Assembly: GCA_014058105.1 (NCBI GenBank)
Contig: JACGCM010002205.1
Location: 868,001 to 932,000, forward strand
Length of the DNA stretch: 64,000 nucleotides
DNA from: Kingdonia uniflora
Lineage: Eukaryota > Streptophyta > Magnoliopsida > Ranunculales > Circaeasteraceae
Direction: 5' to 3'
Shown here one piece after another: positions 22,686 through 34,784 of this stretch. A program made the translations under genes and the position numbers. The notes beneath the pieces were generated by a model. The model ran no database searches, had not been told where the DNA came from, and saw only the letters and a list, made by a program, of their open reading frames with translations. The first letter of the stretch is position 1. Every line of letters starts with the position of its first letter.

Positions 22686-25600
22686 ATGAAGTCTGATAGA
22701 GAAGTGAATGAACAAGTTGACGAGGAGAACCAAACACAAGAAGGTGGAGCCAAGAAGGGCACCTCCAATGCTAAAAATTGCACCTCTCGGTGTACAAGTT
22801 TGGGACTTCACAAAATGTTTGCAGCTCTGCCTGAAGAGGAGAAGGGCTCTTCATGCCACCTGTTTTGCACCCTTACTGCTGATTAATCCAATAGCGACGA
22901 TGTCGATGTTGGTTGTAGAAATATTCGATCGTCATCTCGGTGATATAAAGTTCCAATTTGGGGAGACGATAATTTTGATGAAACCCTTCATGTTTACCTA
23001 ATTTTGGGGCTACGTGTCTCTCCTAATACAAATAAGTTCTTATTTGTTGAACCTAAGCATATTAAGAATTTTAGAATGAGGCGATTCCGCAAGAAGAAGA
23101 ATACATATGGGTTGAAGGAAATTGATGATGCTTTAAAATAGGAAAAATTGGAAAGACATCAGGGTAAGGCTCAAATTTGTCATTTATTTTATCTTCTTTA
23201 TCATCGTTCTTCATTGTATTTCTCACCCTTCCAATATTTGTATTGTATTTTCCATTTTTGGTTTATTATATTTTAAGATTCTTATCATTATATTGTGTTA
23301 TTTTATTTTATAGAAGATGTTCTTCGATTAAATTTGTTAAAAATTATACTATCATTTCTCCTCCCGAACAAGGGGAGAAACGTTTGGGTGAAGTATGTCG
23401 ATCTGGTTAATGACCTAGATTAGTTCAACAGATTCCCCTAGGGTGAGCAAGTCTATAATTTCTTGTGGAGTCAAATAGTGGAGTTTATCCATTATCGATC
23501 GACAGTTGGTAAAAAATCTGATAAAGCTTTATCACTGTACGTATGTACCTAGGTGTTGATGATATGAACTTTCCTTTCTATTCCTAGCCTGAAGTTTCCA
23601 AGAATTGAGGAATCCATACATTTGTTCCCTAAGCTACAAGGATAGAGGATGACATCAATTAAACGTCACCAAATTGTGACGTTTAAAAAGTTTTTTGCTA
23701 ACCCCAAATTGCTGGTAATAGCTATGAAGTCGTCTGAGACTGACATGCAACAAGGTCTTATGCAAGAGGTCATGGTAATCTTCTATTCTTTGTATGATTG
23801 GTTTATTTTATTGCTTCCTTGTCATTTAATTTATGTTTCGTATAATTTTATTTGTTTAGATTTGGCATATCTTATTCTCTTCTCGTCATTTGTTTAATTT
23901 TGTTTATCATTATGAAGTCCTTTTTTATCATTTGTTGTATGCCTATTATTATTGTTAGAGTATTTTCTGTCATTTCTAAGTTGCCCTTTGTCATCGTCAT
24001 CTACTTAAATATTTCAAAGAAATCAAATCGAAGCACCTATAATCGGTCTACCTGCTGTCAGTACACCTACAGTCGGTGCACCTATAATAGGTAGCAGTTC
24101 TTCTGCCACTGAGATCGGAGCTGTAGTGGTTAAGGTATGCTCTTAATTGGAGGATCATGGCAAAATATTGGAACGAATTTCAATGTCTACAGTGAGAGAC
24201 AATACTCTACCACTTGGAGATACTCTACTCCTTGGGCTGTACCAGTTCTCTACTCCTGAAAAAACTGTGAAACGTAAGCGAGAAGGAGGCAATGAGAAAG
24301 AAGATGAGAAAAGGAAGAAGGCGGAGCCAAGATCCTGGCAAAGAGACCTCCAGCAAAAAATCAAAAGATTGAAGAGAAGAAAAAGGTAAGGGAGAATGGC
24401 AGAAGAAGTCGAATGGTAATAGAAAGAATAAGAAGGCTGAAGAAGCTGACGCGCCCTTGAAGAAAAAGGTTGGAGGTATGAAGAAAGAAGCTTTCACTAA
24501 TAAATATTTGATCATGTCCCACTGATCTAATTAAAAACCTTAATCCCCAAGATCTCCAGGAAGGGCTTAGCTAATAGAGTGCCAAGGAAGTGACGGGCAG
24601 AATTCCCAGAACTTGAGAATATTTAGTCAACTGTAGAAAATTTTCTTCAACAAGTTGCACCTGGAGAGAGATTGGAGGTGGTAAAAGATTTAATGGTATA
24701 TGATGATGTTAAATTGAATTTGGAAGTGATATCGCTTGAATATGGTGGTGGTCTTCAATGGTATTATCCGTTTACTACTTTTTAACATTTATATGATATT
24801 ATTTGACATTTATTTTTCAAAATATTGGCATTTACTTTATGCAATTTGCCATTTCTTCAGAAATCTATCATTTGTTCAAATCTTTTTGGCATTTGTGAAG
24901 TTGTCTTTGTCATTCTCTTTTCTAGAACTTTCATTTCTTCTGATGTCTTTGTTCATTTTATTTGTTGTATGTGAAATAGAAGAAGGGTGACGAAAAAGAT
25001 AATGATGATAACATTAATGTCGAGGAGAATGTTAAATCTAAAGAAGAGCAACCTCATGTTGCTGAAGAAGAGGATTCAGAACCACCAACTGTAGTGGTAT
25101 ATTATAATAGAATAAAAGATGTACAACATGCCAATGAGGTATTTGATGAATAAGATAATTCATAACCTCAAGTTACTAATATTTGTTTGTATTGAGCTAT
25201 CCATACCATTTTTTAAATTTGTTTCTTCTTTAACCTTTGTTGTAGAGACTATGGTGGTTGTAGAGGTAGCAAAAACTGATATAGTATTCTTCAACCAGGA
25301 GGAAGTTGTTGGTGAAGCTTATCAGGTAACTTATCATTTATTTATTGTTGACTTCTCATTTTCTTCTTTTGTTTTACCATATCTTGTATCACTCTTATTA
25401 TTTATAGTCTGTTTATTTACATGCTAGTGTTGACCAAACAACTGCTGTATCTATCGAGGAACAGACTCTAAATGTTGAAAAAACTGAAGATAAAGCTAGT
25501 CAGGTAACTTATTTGTTCTTTGCTGGTAACTTCTTATTTTCTTCATTTATTTTCCCATATCTTGTATCCCTCTTATCATTTGTAGTTTGTTTATTTACAG

Positions 25601-27283
25601 GCTAGTACAGACTAAACAACTGCTGTATCTATCGAGGAACAGACTATAGAGGTTGCACAAACTGAAGTAGTAATCTCCCACCATGAGAAAGATGTTGGTG
25701 AAGCTAGTCAGGTAACTTATCATTTCTTTGCCTGTAACTTCTCATTTTCTTATTTTATTTTCCCATATCTTGTATCACTCTTATCATTTGTAGTATATTT
25801 ATTTACAGAGTAATAAGAGTAAAAAGGAGGTAGAACAAAATAAATAGGAGGTGGTTGAAGGCAAGGATGATGATGATGGAAATTCACAGAATAAATCAGA
25901 CCCTGAGCAAGTAATAAAAGAAATGGTTGTTGACCAGACCAATGTATGAAGTACTTTTAAACCAAACAACTGGTTTATTACTCAATCTCATGTAATAAGC
26001 ACATTTATATTTCATTTTCTTATTTCGACATATCTATTCCAACTTATTTTAATGGAGTCTGAAGGGGATGTTACCTTAAAGAAGAGGCATGCAGTAACTG
26101 AGGATAAAATTAATGAAAGGGCCTTCAAAATAGCTTGTCGAATGAACCAATTGTATGCTCACCTTGACGAGCTTCTTCCAGGAGTGTTATTGGAATCTTT
26201 TATCCAAATACCCATCTCCCAGGATGAGATAAACTAGGTGGACCAAGTCTGGTCAGTGAAGAAAGATAAATTATCTCCTAAAGCTAAGAGGGATAGCAAG
26301 AGTACCTATATGATGATAGGTGAAGAAACTGTTTGCCTTAACGCTCTCTACACCTTATATCCAAAGCAATGGCTGAACAATGAGGTATTTATATCATTTA
26401 TTTTTTTCCCTCTATCATTTGTACAAGAGTCTCTACCATTTGTACTTAAATTGTCTGTCCTTTATTCATTTGCACTTTATCATTAGTTTCACCTTTGTTG
26501 TCATTATAATAGTGAACTTTATCATTTTTATTATCTAATTTGTCATTTTATTTTCCTGTTCAGGTTATTGATGTCTAGATTAAATCCCTGATTCAATATT
26601 TTGACACACAACATCGTGCCTACCCAGATAAAGAATGGATTGCGCTGGCAGATGTCTTTGCTTGTCAATATATGGGCAAGGCTTTTAATGTCTGAACTCG
26701 TAATATGTCCTCTTCAGAAGGTGTAGAATTGAAGAAGAAATCAATTTGGGAATAAATTATATCTATGCAATGGGATCATACGGTTTCTAATTGTATATAT
26801 CGAGGAGATTTGAAAGTGGCCCATTCAAAATTAATAGTCATTCCCTAGAATATCAATGACAACCACTGGGTCCTTTGTGCTGTGTCCCTTAGGACAAGAA
26901 AAATAGGCATCTACGATTCAATGGCGGATGCAAAAATTGTAAATGTACGGAAGAAGAAGAAGTTATCTCCTGGACACTAGCTTATTGAAGATCAGATATC
27001 AACGATCCTCCCAAAAATGTTTATATGGAGAGATTTTATCGATCGTCGTAGTCCACCTACTGGTTCAGAGGTAAACAATTACGGCCTTAACTCCAAATGG
27101 ATAACTCATTTTGGGAAATGTCTAATACAGCCAAATGGTTATGACTGCGGGGTCTATATGCTTGTCTTTATGGACAATATTCTAAGGGGAATTAAATTTC
27201 CAGATCTGATAGCCGGTAAAGAATACCGTTACACAATTTTTTATGACATATTGAGGCTGGGAGTTGAGCCGAAGAAGATTTAA
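22686..27283 (+). pseudogene. Transposon-carried Ulp1-type cysteine protease with DUF1985-like front
   Basis: A multi-exon gene, now broken. The front, in shifting frames, reads HLGDIKFQFGETII, FGLRVSPNTNKFLFV and FRMRRFRKKKNTYGLKEIDD (22930-23140), then WVKYVDLVNDLD and KRHQIVTFKKFFANPKLL, the pattern of the DUF1985 region of plant Ulp1 transposon proteins. The middle is Lys/Glu-rich and contains tandem exon units (25244-25808). The C-terminal C48 peptidase domain lies at 26240-27283, with ALYTLYPKQWLNNEV, then NDNHWVLCAVSLRTRKIGIY and DSM giving His and Asp, LIQPNGYDCGVYMLVF giving the oxyanion Gln and catalytic Cys, and a stop at 27281-27283. Ulp1 enzymes cleave SUMO; for this transposon form the substrate is unknown. 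About ten stops remain, yet all catalytic residues survive. Confidence 0.78.
25244..25808 (+). repeat. Tandem exon-intron units inside the Ulp1 gene
   Basis: Three successive units of about 180-200 bp start near 25244, 25427 and 25610. Each has an exon part (AACAACTGCTGTATCTATCG, GAGGAACAGACT, GAAGCTAGTCAG in the last two) and an intron part GTAACTTAT, TTCTCATTTTCTT, CCATATCTTGTAT, TTTATTTACAG. Exon and intron have thus been copied together, so splicing would add a Glu-rich repeat to the protein each time. Confidence 0.75.
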
Positions 27284-27770
27284 ACAGTTTAACAACTATT
27301 TTGTTATAATGTATAATTTATATAATTTTGTAAAGTTATAAACAAGTAATATCATTCATTTATATAATTTTCTTTGTCATGCGTATACTACATATTTACT
27401 AGTAAGAAATGAAAAATTAAAGAGCAAATGACAAATCTTAAAGAGCAAATCTTAAAGAATGACAAATCTATGATAACAAATGCTAAATCATATGAAAAGA
27501 ATGACAAATCATACTTAAGAAATGACAAAATAATAATAATCCAATTATACAGACTAGATTCTGACTCCATTCTAACAAATATGTAGTATATGAATGACAA
27601 AGAATACATAATAAATTAAAAATACCTTATAAATGAATGAAATTAACTCTTTATAACTTTACATAAGTCAATGGTCTATTTGTTCTAAAAAACACGATTA
27701 TTCATTGGGCACAAAAAAAGAAAATTTTATTAGCTCGAACATATTGTTATAGACCACAATTTACATTACA
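27284..27770. other. Ulp1 3' flank rich in the AAATGACAAAT motif
   Basis: No gene. The AT-rich stretch carries AAATGACAAAT-like words at about 27425, 27450, 27500 and 27525, in the opposite orientation to the TCATTTGT words in the Ulp1 introns. Confidence 0.5.
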
Positions 27771-27789
27771 TCAACTTACATCAGTTTAT

Positions 27790-29060
27790 GCACTCGGAGG
27801 TGGTGGTGGTGGTCGATCTCCCCTACTACCGCCGTCTTCTCCTTTGTAACCCCCCCACCACCACCATCTCTTCCTCTGATCCTACTCAGGGTAACAAGCA
27901 GACATCATCGGACGTATGCCAGTCGCTTCATCCGCCGTTGTAGCAGCATCCTCTGCCAGAAGATGGGGACCAATTCTCCGCCCCTGCTCTGACATCACCA
28001 TATAGTAAAATTGGAGTATTTGATAATAATCGTCATCAGCCTCTTCTACCTATTTATACGTCATCCCATGGAAGGTAGGACACACTGGAATGGGAACAGG
28101 AAGTTCAAGGGACTGGGTCCCAAAGTATCGAAGTCGCTGCTCTTACATCTTGGCAAGAACCCTAGCCTCGTACGCTTGACATCTACTGGTCACCATCTTC
28201 TTCACAGAGCAGATACACAATAGTTGTACATGATTAAATGAGGAATAAAAAAGTACTTACCGAATAAACTATATTAGTATTTATACCATAGCACTGCAAA
28301 CCACAACAGTATTTAATGTTGAGTTCCAAATCCCAATGTCAGAATAAATTCAAACACAGTAGTATTTAAATGCTAACCAAATCTACTGGAAATGAAGGAA
28401 CATTAGAAATGTATTTGTTATTTAATGAAATATATGTCATCCAACAATACAGAATCTGTCATTTGTTTTAAGGTATTTGTCATTTGTAATCCATATATTA
28501 CATCCTATTATTAAAATATTGTCATTTGCTATATATGATTTAACATTTGATCCTTAAGAGTTTAGCATTCTAATGCCATAAATTAATGTTACTAAAGATA
28601 ATGAATATTACACTTCACTGCTACATATTTATCTACTTGTTAAGATCTAGAGATTTTAACTTGGACAAAAAATCTTATAGCATCTCCGTTCTGACCTCTG
28701 AGATCCTTAGTTGAGTGTAAGTTTCAGATGTAATATGTCAAAGATCTAATTGCTCCCTTGGCCAGAATTTGTGATATCTTTCGCCGTTGGCGATTATGGC
28801 CTTTTAGAATCATTGGGTGTTGAGGATTCTTGGAACCAAGTTTTTAACTGACAATGGTATTGTGGGCAATGGTAGAATTTCCTACCAGGCGGTTTAGAGA
28901 CTCTGCAAATAAGACCACAATCACACCTTTTTACCTCATCTACCCACGCCTATAAACCACACCTACCAATTTTATGAGTGCATTGACAGAACCAACGGTT
29001 AGGGTTGAGGCTTGTGCGCGCGAGACGAAGATCACAATTTTTATGCTCCAACAAATAAGG
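27790..29060 (-). pseudogene. GRF-type zinc-finger protein gene of the Mutator-like element
   Basis: On the minus strand the exon at about 28740-29060 reads NPNRWFCQCTHKIGRCGL, AWVDEVKRCDCGLICRVS and KPPGRKFYHCPQYHCQLKTW. The second part fits the GRF zinc finger (CxCG(L), then GRxFYxC, then C and W), and the first part looks like the end of a preceding copy of the same finger. After a likely intron (28300-28740) a Gly/Arg- and Thr-rich end follows at 27790-28220, including a GGT/ACC repeat tract near 27800. GRF fingers bind single-stranded nucleic acid in other proteins. Two stops in the finger exon. Its pairing with Ulp1 on one transposon is notable. Confidence 0.55.
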
Positions 29061-29451
29061 GAATGCATCGTTGGTAGGGAAGTATGTAATGGTTGAGAAT
29101 TGGAGGCAAGTGTACAGGTTATGTAGTATAAGGTTATGGCAAACTATTTATAAAGAAATAAAAATTAACACATTACGATGATACCTTTGGTCACAACAAA
29201 TGTCATAGCCCCCCCCCTTTAAAGCCAACATATTCTTGCCTTTACAGACGATGTGATAAGTTATTCTTAAAGTTTGCTTTGATTACGTTTACAACAAGTT
29301 ATCTGACCAAAATATCCACGTGATTCCCGCCACTCTAAACACTAAGCTCTAAACCCTGCCACGCGTGATTTAAAGTTCTAATTATCACAAGTAAATAAAA
29401 AAAACCCTAAACTAAAGCTCTAACCCTCAACTCTTTAAAACTTCTCAAGAA

Positions 29452-29886
29452 ATGTCGTACTCCCACTCTACTCGATTTAGCCGTGCCTCTTCCAGTACCC
29501 CTCAAGATTAGTTTGAGGCAGTAGGGATAAAGGAAAATTAGGCTGACAAACGTCTTTTCACGTTGAATTGAATTTGCCTAATGGAGAAGGATGTCACTGG
29601 TGGGAAGGTGCAACTGCTAAAAGAGCATTATAAAGAGTTCAAGGAGAAATTAGAAGAGCTCGATGAAATGGATGAAGAACTGGATAAAATTGTAAAAAAG
29701 AAATGAGAGCGTTCTGAAGGGTCCAAGTTCTATATCCGCTTCTTGGAAGATCAACTCTGCGTTCAAAAGTTGGACCGGGATGAGCACAAAAAACTTTGGG
29801 AGGAGTCAGCCAGTAAAATTAGCTGTCTCGAGCAGAAGATCATGGCTATGGAACGTGATCAGAATTCCTCAAGTGAGGAGTTGTGA
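29452..29886 (+). pseudogene. Small coiled-coil protein, copy 1
   Basis: ATG at 29452, 145 codons with no frameshift, but four stops that each need one transition to repair. It reads MSYSHSTRFSRASSSTPQD, FEAVGIKEN, ICLMEKDVTGGKVQLLKEHY, KEFKEKLEELDEMDEELDKI, FYIRFLEDQLCVQKLDRDEH and KKLWEESASKISCLEQKI, with clear heptads. A CCCTAAA-rich leader precedes it. Copy 2 lies about 1 kb to the right. I do not recognise a family. It sits between the GRF gene and the transposase gene. Confidence 0.55.
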
Positions 29887-30462
29887 ACATTTATGTTATT
29901 TTTAGTTTTTGTTGTTGTTATTATTGTTTCCCTTCTATGATCATTTGTTTTGTTTCGTTTTGGTTTTTAACTTTCAAATAGTGATATAAGGGAAGTTCCA
30001 TCATAAATGAATAATATAAGGGAACCAAACCAATGATAAAGACTCCATGAACAATGGTAGATAAATACTGAACTTAATAAAATTGGTGGTTACATTTCCA
30101 CAGACAAATGATAAATTATTGTTAACCAATGGTAGTTCAGGGAAAAGATAATGATATATAGCATTAAAACAAACGCGAACTTATCTTCAGCATTTGGCAA
30201 ATCAATGTGACAAGAAATAATAATTGATTAGACAACTCAATTTAAATACTCATATTACTTACGTGTACAATAAGAAACGCCGCCGCCGAACCGAAGTAGT
30301 AATAAGTTTTACCCTAAACATAGGGTAATCCCTAACCCGCATCCCTTCCCAATGCGTTAAACTCCCCTTATATAAGTCCTAATCTTAAATAAACTATTCT
30401 CAGCTCTTCAACTATTCAAACCCTAAATCCTAATTTTTTTTCAACTTCTGAAGAAAAACGTC

Positions 30463-30891
30463 GTACTCTACTCGAGTTAGCCAGTCTCTTTGAACACTCC
30501 ATACGATTGGTTTGAGTCGGTAGGGATACAGGAAGATCAGCGTAACCAATGTTTCTTCAAACTGAATAAACTATGCCTAATGGAGAAGGATATCTCCGGT
30601 GAGAAGGCACAAATGCTGAAAGAGTATTACAAAGACTTAAGGAAGAAATTAGGAGCGTTCGATGTAATCTAGGATAAACTGTATCAAGTTATAGCAAATA
30701 GAGATCAACATTTTGAAGAGTTCAAGTTTGATATGCGCTTCTTGGAAGATCAGCTCTGCATCGTAAAGTTGGACCGGGATGAGCACAAGAAACTGTGGGA
30801 AGAGTTGGCTTCTAAGATTAGTTATCTAGAGAAGAAGATCCAGGCTTTGAAGTGCGATCTGGAATGCGCGGAATGTGATCAGGAGTTGTGA
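30463..30891 (+). pseudogene. Small coiled-coil protein, copy 2
   Basis: Homologous to 29452-29886 over its full length. The start codon is now ACG and an early frameshift follows. From 30490 the frame reads PYDWFESVGIQEDQRNQ, KLCLMEKDISGEKAQMLKEY and, after a TAG at 30670-30672, FKFDMRFLEDQLCIVKLDRD, EHKKLWEELASKISYLEKKI and CAECDQEL. It keeps the Trp and Gln codons that are stops in copy 1, so the pair reveals the ancestral protein. Both copies share upstream AAACCCTAA leaders, indicating a tandem gene duplication of about 1 kb. Confidence 0.55.
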
Positions 30892-31146
30892 ACTTTGTTT
30901 TTTGGGTATTTTGTTTATTCATTTTTTATGGTAACTAGTACTTTGCCTTTGTATGAATGGAAATATATTTTGTTGGTGCTATTTTGTTTGCTTTTTTATG
31001 TTAAGTAGTGGTTTCCGTTTGATTTGTGGCAAACAAAACAATCACAGTTCTGTAAGAAAATAATAATGAAATAGGGGGAACAAGTTTAATGTTAAACTTA
31101 ACAAAACTAAAGATAAAATTTCAACAGACAATGAAAAATTCTTGGC

Positions 31147-31530
31147 GACAATGATATAATAGAAACCAGCAAATGCAAAATTCTTTGGGACCAATTGACA
31201 ATTTCGAAGAAAATAATGATATCATGGAAATAAACAAATGAGAAAGTCTTCGTGTACAAATGACACTTCTGAGGCAAATAATGATATCATGGAAATAAAC
31301 AAATGAGAAAGTATTCGTCCACAAATGACACTTCAGAAGCAAACAATAATATCATACAAATAGACAAAAGAGAAATTCAATGTGCACAAATGACAGTTCG
31401 GTGTTAAATAATTATACAATGGAAACAGACCAATAAGAAATTCTTTTTTAACAAATGACAGTTACATTTAGAAAAATGATGTATTTTCCAACACTGACGA
31501 TAAAGATCATGCAAACAAATGATACATAGA
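31147..31530. repeat. 65-bp minisatellite
   Basis: Units with the landmark AATAATGATATCATGGAAA start at 31212, 31277, 31342, 31407 and, weakly, 31147 and 31472, an exact 65-bp period. Each unit holds one or two ACAAATGA words (AACAAATGAGAAA, ACAAATGACACTT). The array lies just downstream of the transposase gene. Confidence 0.85.
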
Positions 31531-31543
31531 GTACCCAAAATCA

Positions 31544-34248
31544 TCAGTGTAAATTGATTGCAACATCTTCATCTGGGATGATAGGTAGCTCAGTGCTCAT
31601 CATAAAAGACGGTGCCATTGTCGGACGTGTATTATCGTCGGATAGGATTGGTAGAAGCTTACAAGAATGACGATTGTGTCCATTTTTTTGACACCTACTG
31701 CATAATCTTAGATTGGTAACAAGACCAGACATTTTTTCCCTTCTCTTCCTTTACGTGCGAGGACGACCGGCTCGAACTATTGGAATAATAGCACGAACAC
31801 GTGGATTAGTTTTTAAAAATTTTTAGTGCTCAATTCCTCTTATAGGAATCCATATAGGTTCATTAACAGCCTTGTATGTATTATTTGTGAAGTACTCAAG
31901 GACACGTGTAGTTGGATTAACATTAACAAGACTCAAAACGCGTACTCTGTATTCACAAGGTATACCCATTATTTGCTACCAACGACAAGATCAAGTACCA
32001 TTTTTAATATTTATAGAATCGGTTCTGCTATAGCTAGTCATCTGAAAATGGTAATGTGATGTATGAAACTTGCAGGTTAGTGAATCCGTCACAAACTTTC
32101 TACTCTCATAGTGATCTGTAGCCCATGGTGTTATGCGAGCTTGACTTTTTTAGCTTCCACCCTATACGTGTAGAACATTTCCAAATAAATTCTACGCAAT
32201 TCCTCAATAAATGCATGGATAGGGAGATCTCTTACTTTCAAAATAACGTTATTCCAACTCTCGACATGATTTGTGTAAGCGACTCCATATTTGAACAAAT
32301 GACAAACTGTAAAATTCGAATGCCAAATGAGCATAAACAAATGACAAATGTGATCATACAACTATAAATAAGAATGTAAATGGAGTTATAATGACTATTT
32401 TTTATATAAAAATTGATAAGTTGAGCAATACAGAGTGACAGCGTACCTACTTATTGGAATGTATAGATTATACCATGTTTTTTTGGGAATACCTAGTATG
32501 TATTGCAAATAGTAACACCTTGGGTACAACATTAATAATTCCTGGGTTTGTGTCAGAGATGACGACGAATCTAGTGTTATAACTGTGAAAATTAGCCCCA
32601 AACATCTTCAGGAAGTATGTCCAACTTTTGGTGGTCTCCGAGTCTATTATTAAAAACGCAAGTAGAAAAATATGATTACTTGGGTCAATGGCGATGGCTG
32701 TTAGTAGAGTCCCACGATATCTCCTTTTTAAAAAAGTTTTATCAATCACAACAACTGGTCTCAATAGTTTATAAGTTTTTTTGGGGGGACCAAAGCACCA
32801 AAAGCACCTTGTGCATCTCTTATCCTTACAACTTGTAGTTTGTATGTTAAATACAAAATCTGGGTCGACCAACCTCACTTCAGCAAAGTTGCTCGTAAGT
32901 AGTTAGTATGCGTGCTCAATGCTACCTCGCATCTGAAATAATTACGTAGATCAAATGACATTGTGCATAAGTCAAATGATAAACATCACAGTACAAATGA
33001 CATAGTGAGTCAAAAAAATGGCATGCAATTAAATGATAAACATTGTTGCACAAATGACTGGTATGAGGTAACAAATGACATATAAAGTGATGACACCTTA
33101 GTGTAGGCTTTTACTTTTGCATGCCAGACAAGATTGTATATTATATTAATATTGTGATGAATTTTCATATCATCAATAATTCTAGAAGGTTTACAGTTTG
33201 GGTCTTTTCGTAGTTTTTTGCTTGATTATAAAAGCAACCCATCAACTAGACGCTGCCTTATGCGCATTCTCACCTTCAGTTTCTACTCGGATGCATGTAT
33301 GCACGGAGCAATAAGTACTTACCCTAATTAGGGCAGAACTTAGCAACCTTGTGGCATAAATCCGCCTAGAACATTTATGTCCTTTGTAACGTACCACGAT
33401 TTTACATTTGTTGCTCAGAACGTGTTCGAGATTGAACTTGTTTACAACTATATAAGCTCTTATGTGATTCTTGATTTCAATCCTATCTCGATATAGATCA
33501 CCAATGCTAAACTCTTTACTGAAGTCATAGGGATCCTCCATGTACGCAGCAGATTTGAATCGTAAATCTAGGAGATCTTTTACCTGTTTGGGCTGTGGCT
33601 CAAACTGGAATTCAGTTAAACAAATGAAAAATATTCTACTTAGCATGATAGAAAGTGGATAAGAAATGTTAAAACATAGCACACAAATGATAAATTCTGT
33701 GAACTTACCTTAAGTTTTAGTTTGTCCAATGATAGGCTTGGGTTTAATTGAAAGAGGAACATTAGTTAACATAGGTTCATTTGAAGGAGAAACATAAGTT
33801 AATACAGGTTTATTTGAGAGATGAATATTAAATTGAGAAATACAAGGTTTATTTAGGAGATGAACATTACTGGGGATAGTTTGAAAAAGTTCATTTGATT
33901 GAGAAACATTAGTTAACGCAGGTTCATTTGAGAGATGAACATTTGATTATGAAATACTAGGTTTATTTGAGGGAGGAACATCAGTACGGATAGTTTCAAA
34001 AAAATCATTTGATTGATGAACATCATCATCATCCACTAAAGGTCCAAAACTGCGTGGATCAGGCCCTCTGCCATTTGTTTTAGGGTAACCCCTATATTTA
34101 AGTTCAGGATCAGGAAATGAGTTATGCCGCAAAGGTCCCCCTGCTTTGGTGGCGGACAAGCCTCTACCTGAACCAGTATCTTTGGTGGTGGATAACTCTT
34201 AACCTGAAGAACATAAATCAGAAATAAAGTTCTGGGATTTCTGGGAAG
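31544..34248 (-). pseudogene. mudrA-type MULE transposase, central and C-terminal parts
   Basis: Minus-strand order: a Ser/Pro-rich and acidic linker (33947-34159); MuDR DNA-binding domain at 33242-33550 (FSIGDLYRDRIEIKNHIRAY, KIVVRYKGHKCSRRIYATRL, CSVHTCIRV); then DPNCKPSRIIDDMKI. The DDE core follows at 32468-32878, with VVVIDKTFLKRRYRGTLLTA giving the first Asp and FVVISDTNPGI the second. VAYTNHVESWNNVILKVRDL comes at 32200-32300. A SWIM-type finger region precedes the end, where CSRCQKNGHNRHSC is a CCHC knuckle. The product would bind the TIRs and catalyse cut-and-paste transposition. Frames change repeatedly, with A+T-rich gaps that may be introns. Its front end is cut off by element C. 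Confidence 0.85.
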
Positions 34249-34253
34249 GTACC

Positions 34254-34784
34254 TGTAGTGGTAGATTTTCTAGGAGGGATATCTTTGCCAATACTTATTC
34301 GTAGAGAGGCTGCAATGAACTAGATAGACGAGATTTTACGTTGAAAACTTAGTAAAAGCTGAGAAAAACCCCGACCTCGAAGAGGGTTTTAATGTAAAAT
34401 TCACTATGTTGCTAGTTATTACAGAGTTTTGGAATGATAGTAGGTTTAAGAGGTTATAATTGGTAACGTGTGAAGATTTCTTGATCCTGAATAATCTATT
34501 CTCAGCCTATATTTATAGTGGATATAGGCAGTTTTACAAAAAAAGAACAGTTTCCTATTATGGGGGGAGTGGGTAAACTTCTCGGATCTCTAACAACTCT
34601 CTTTTGACCAGACTTCAGCGGCTACTTTTGGTAGGTCAATGACTAATTGTATCTTTTAGAATGCTGAGCTGTCTTCGACTACACTGTGCTGGCTTATAGG
34701 TGCTGAGCTGTCTTCGACTATGATATCTCTTTGACTATACTGTGTTGGCTTACTCCTGTCGAATATAGGGAATATACTACTACA
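34254..34784 (-). repeat. Element C 3' LTR (left copy)
   Basis: Starts TGTAGTGGTAG and ends ATACTACTACA, followed inward by ATTCCCCCATTC, the complement of the polypurine tract. Positions 34392-34784 align with 59408-59799. It contains the GAAAAC...AAAAACCCCGACCTCGA block shared with the LTRs of A and B. Confidence 0.8.

Noticed and set aside
23177..23410. Hydrophobic plus ORF resembling transmembrane segments
   Set aside because: Lies in a T-rich intron of the Ulp1 gene; T-rich DNA gives Leu/Phe/Ile frames by composition. The same holds for 23649-24094 and 24736-25427.
24155..24515. Minus-strand ORFs opposite the Ulp1 gene
   Set aside because: Shadows of the Lys/Glu-rich plus-strand exon.
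31147..31530. CRISPR-like array
   Set aside because: The 65-bp units are contiguous with no unique spacers, in a eukaryotic transposon; it is a minisatellite.
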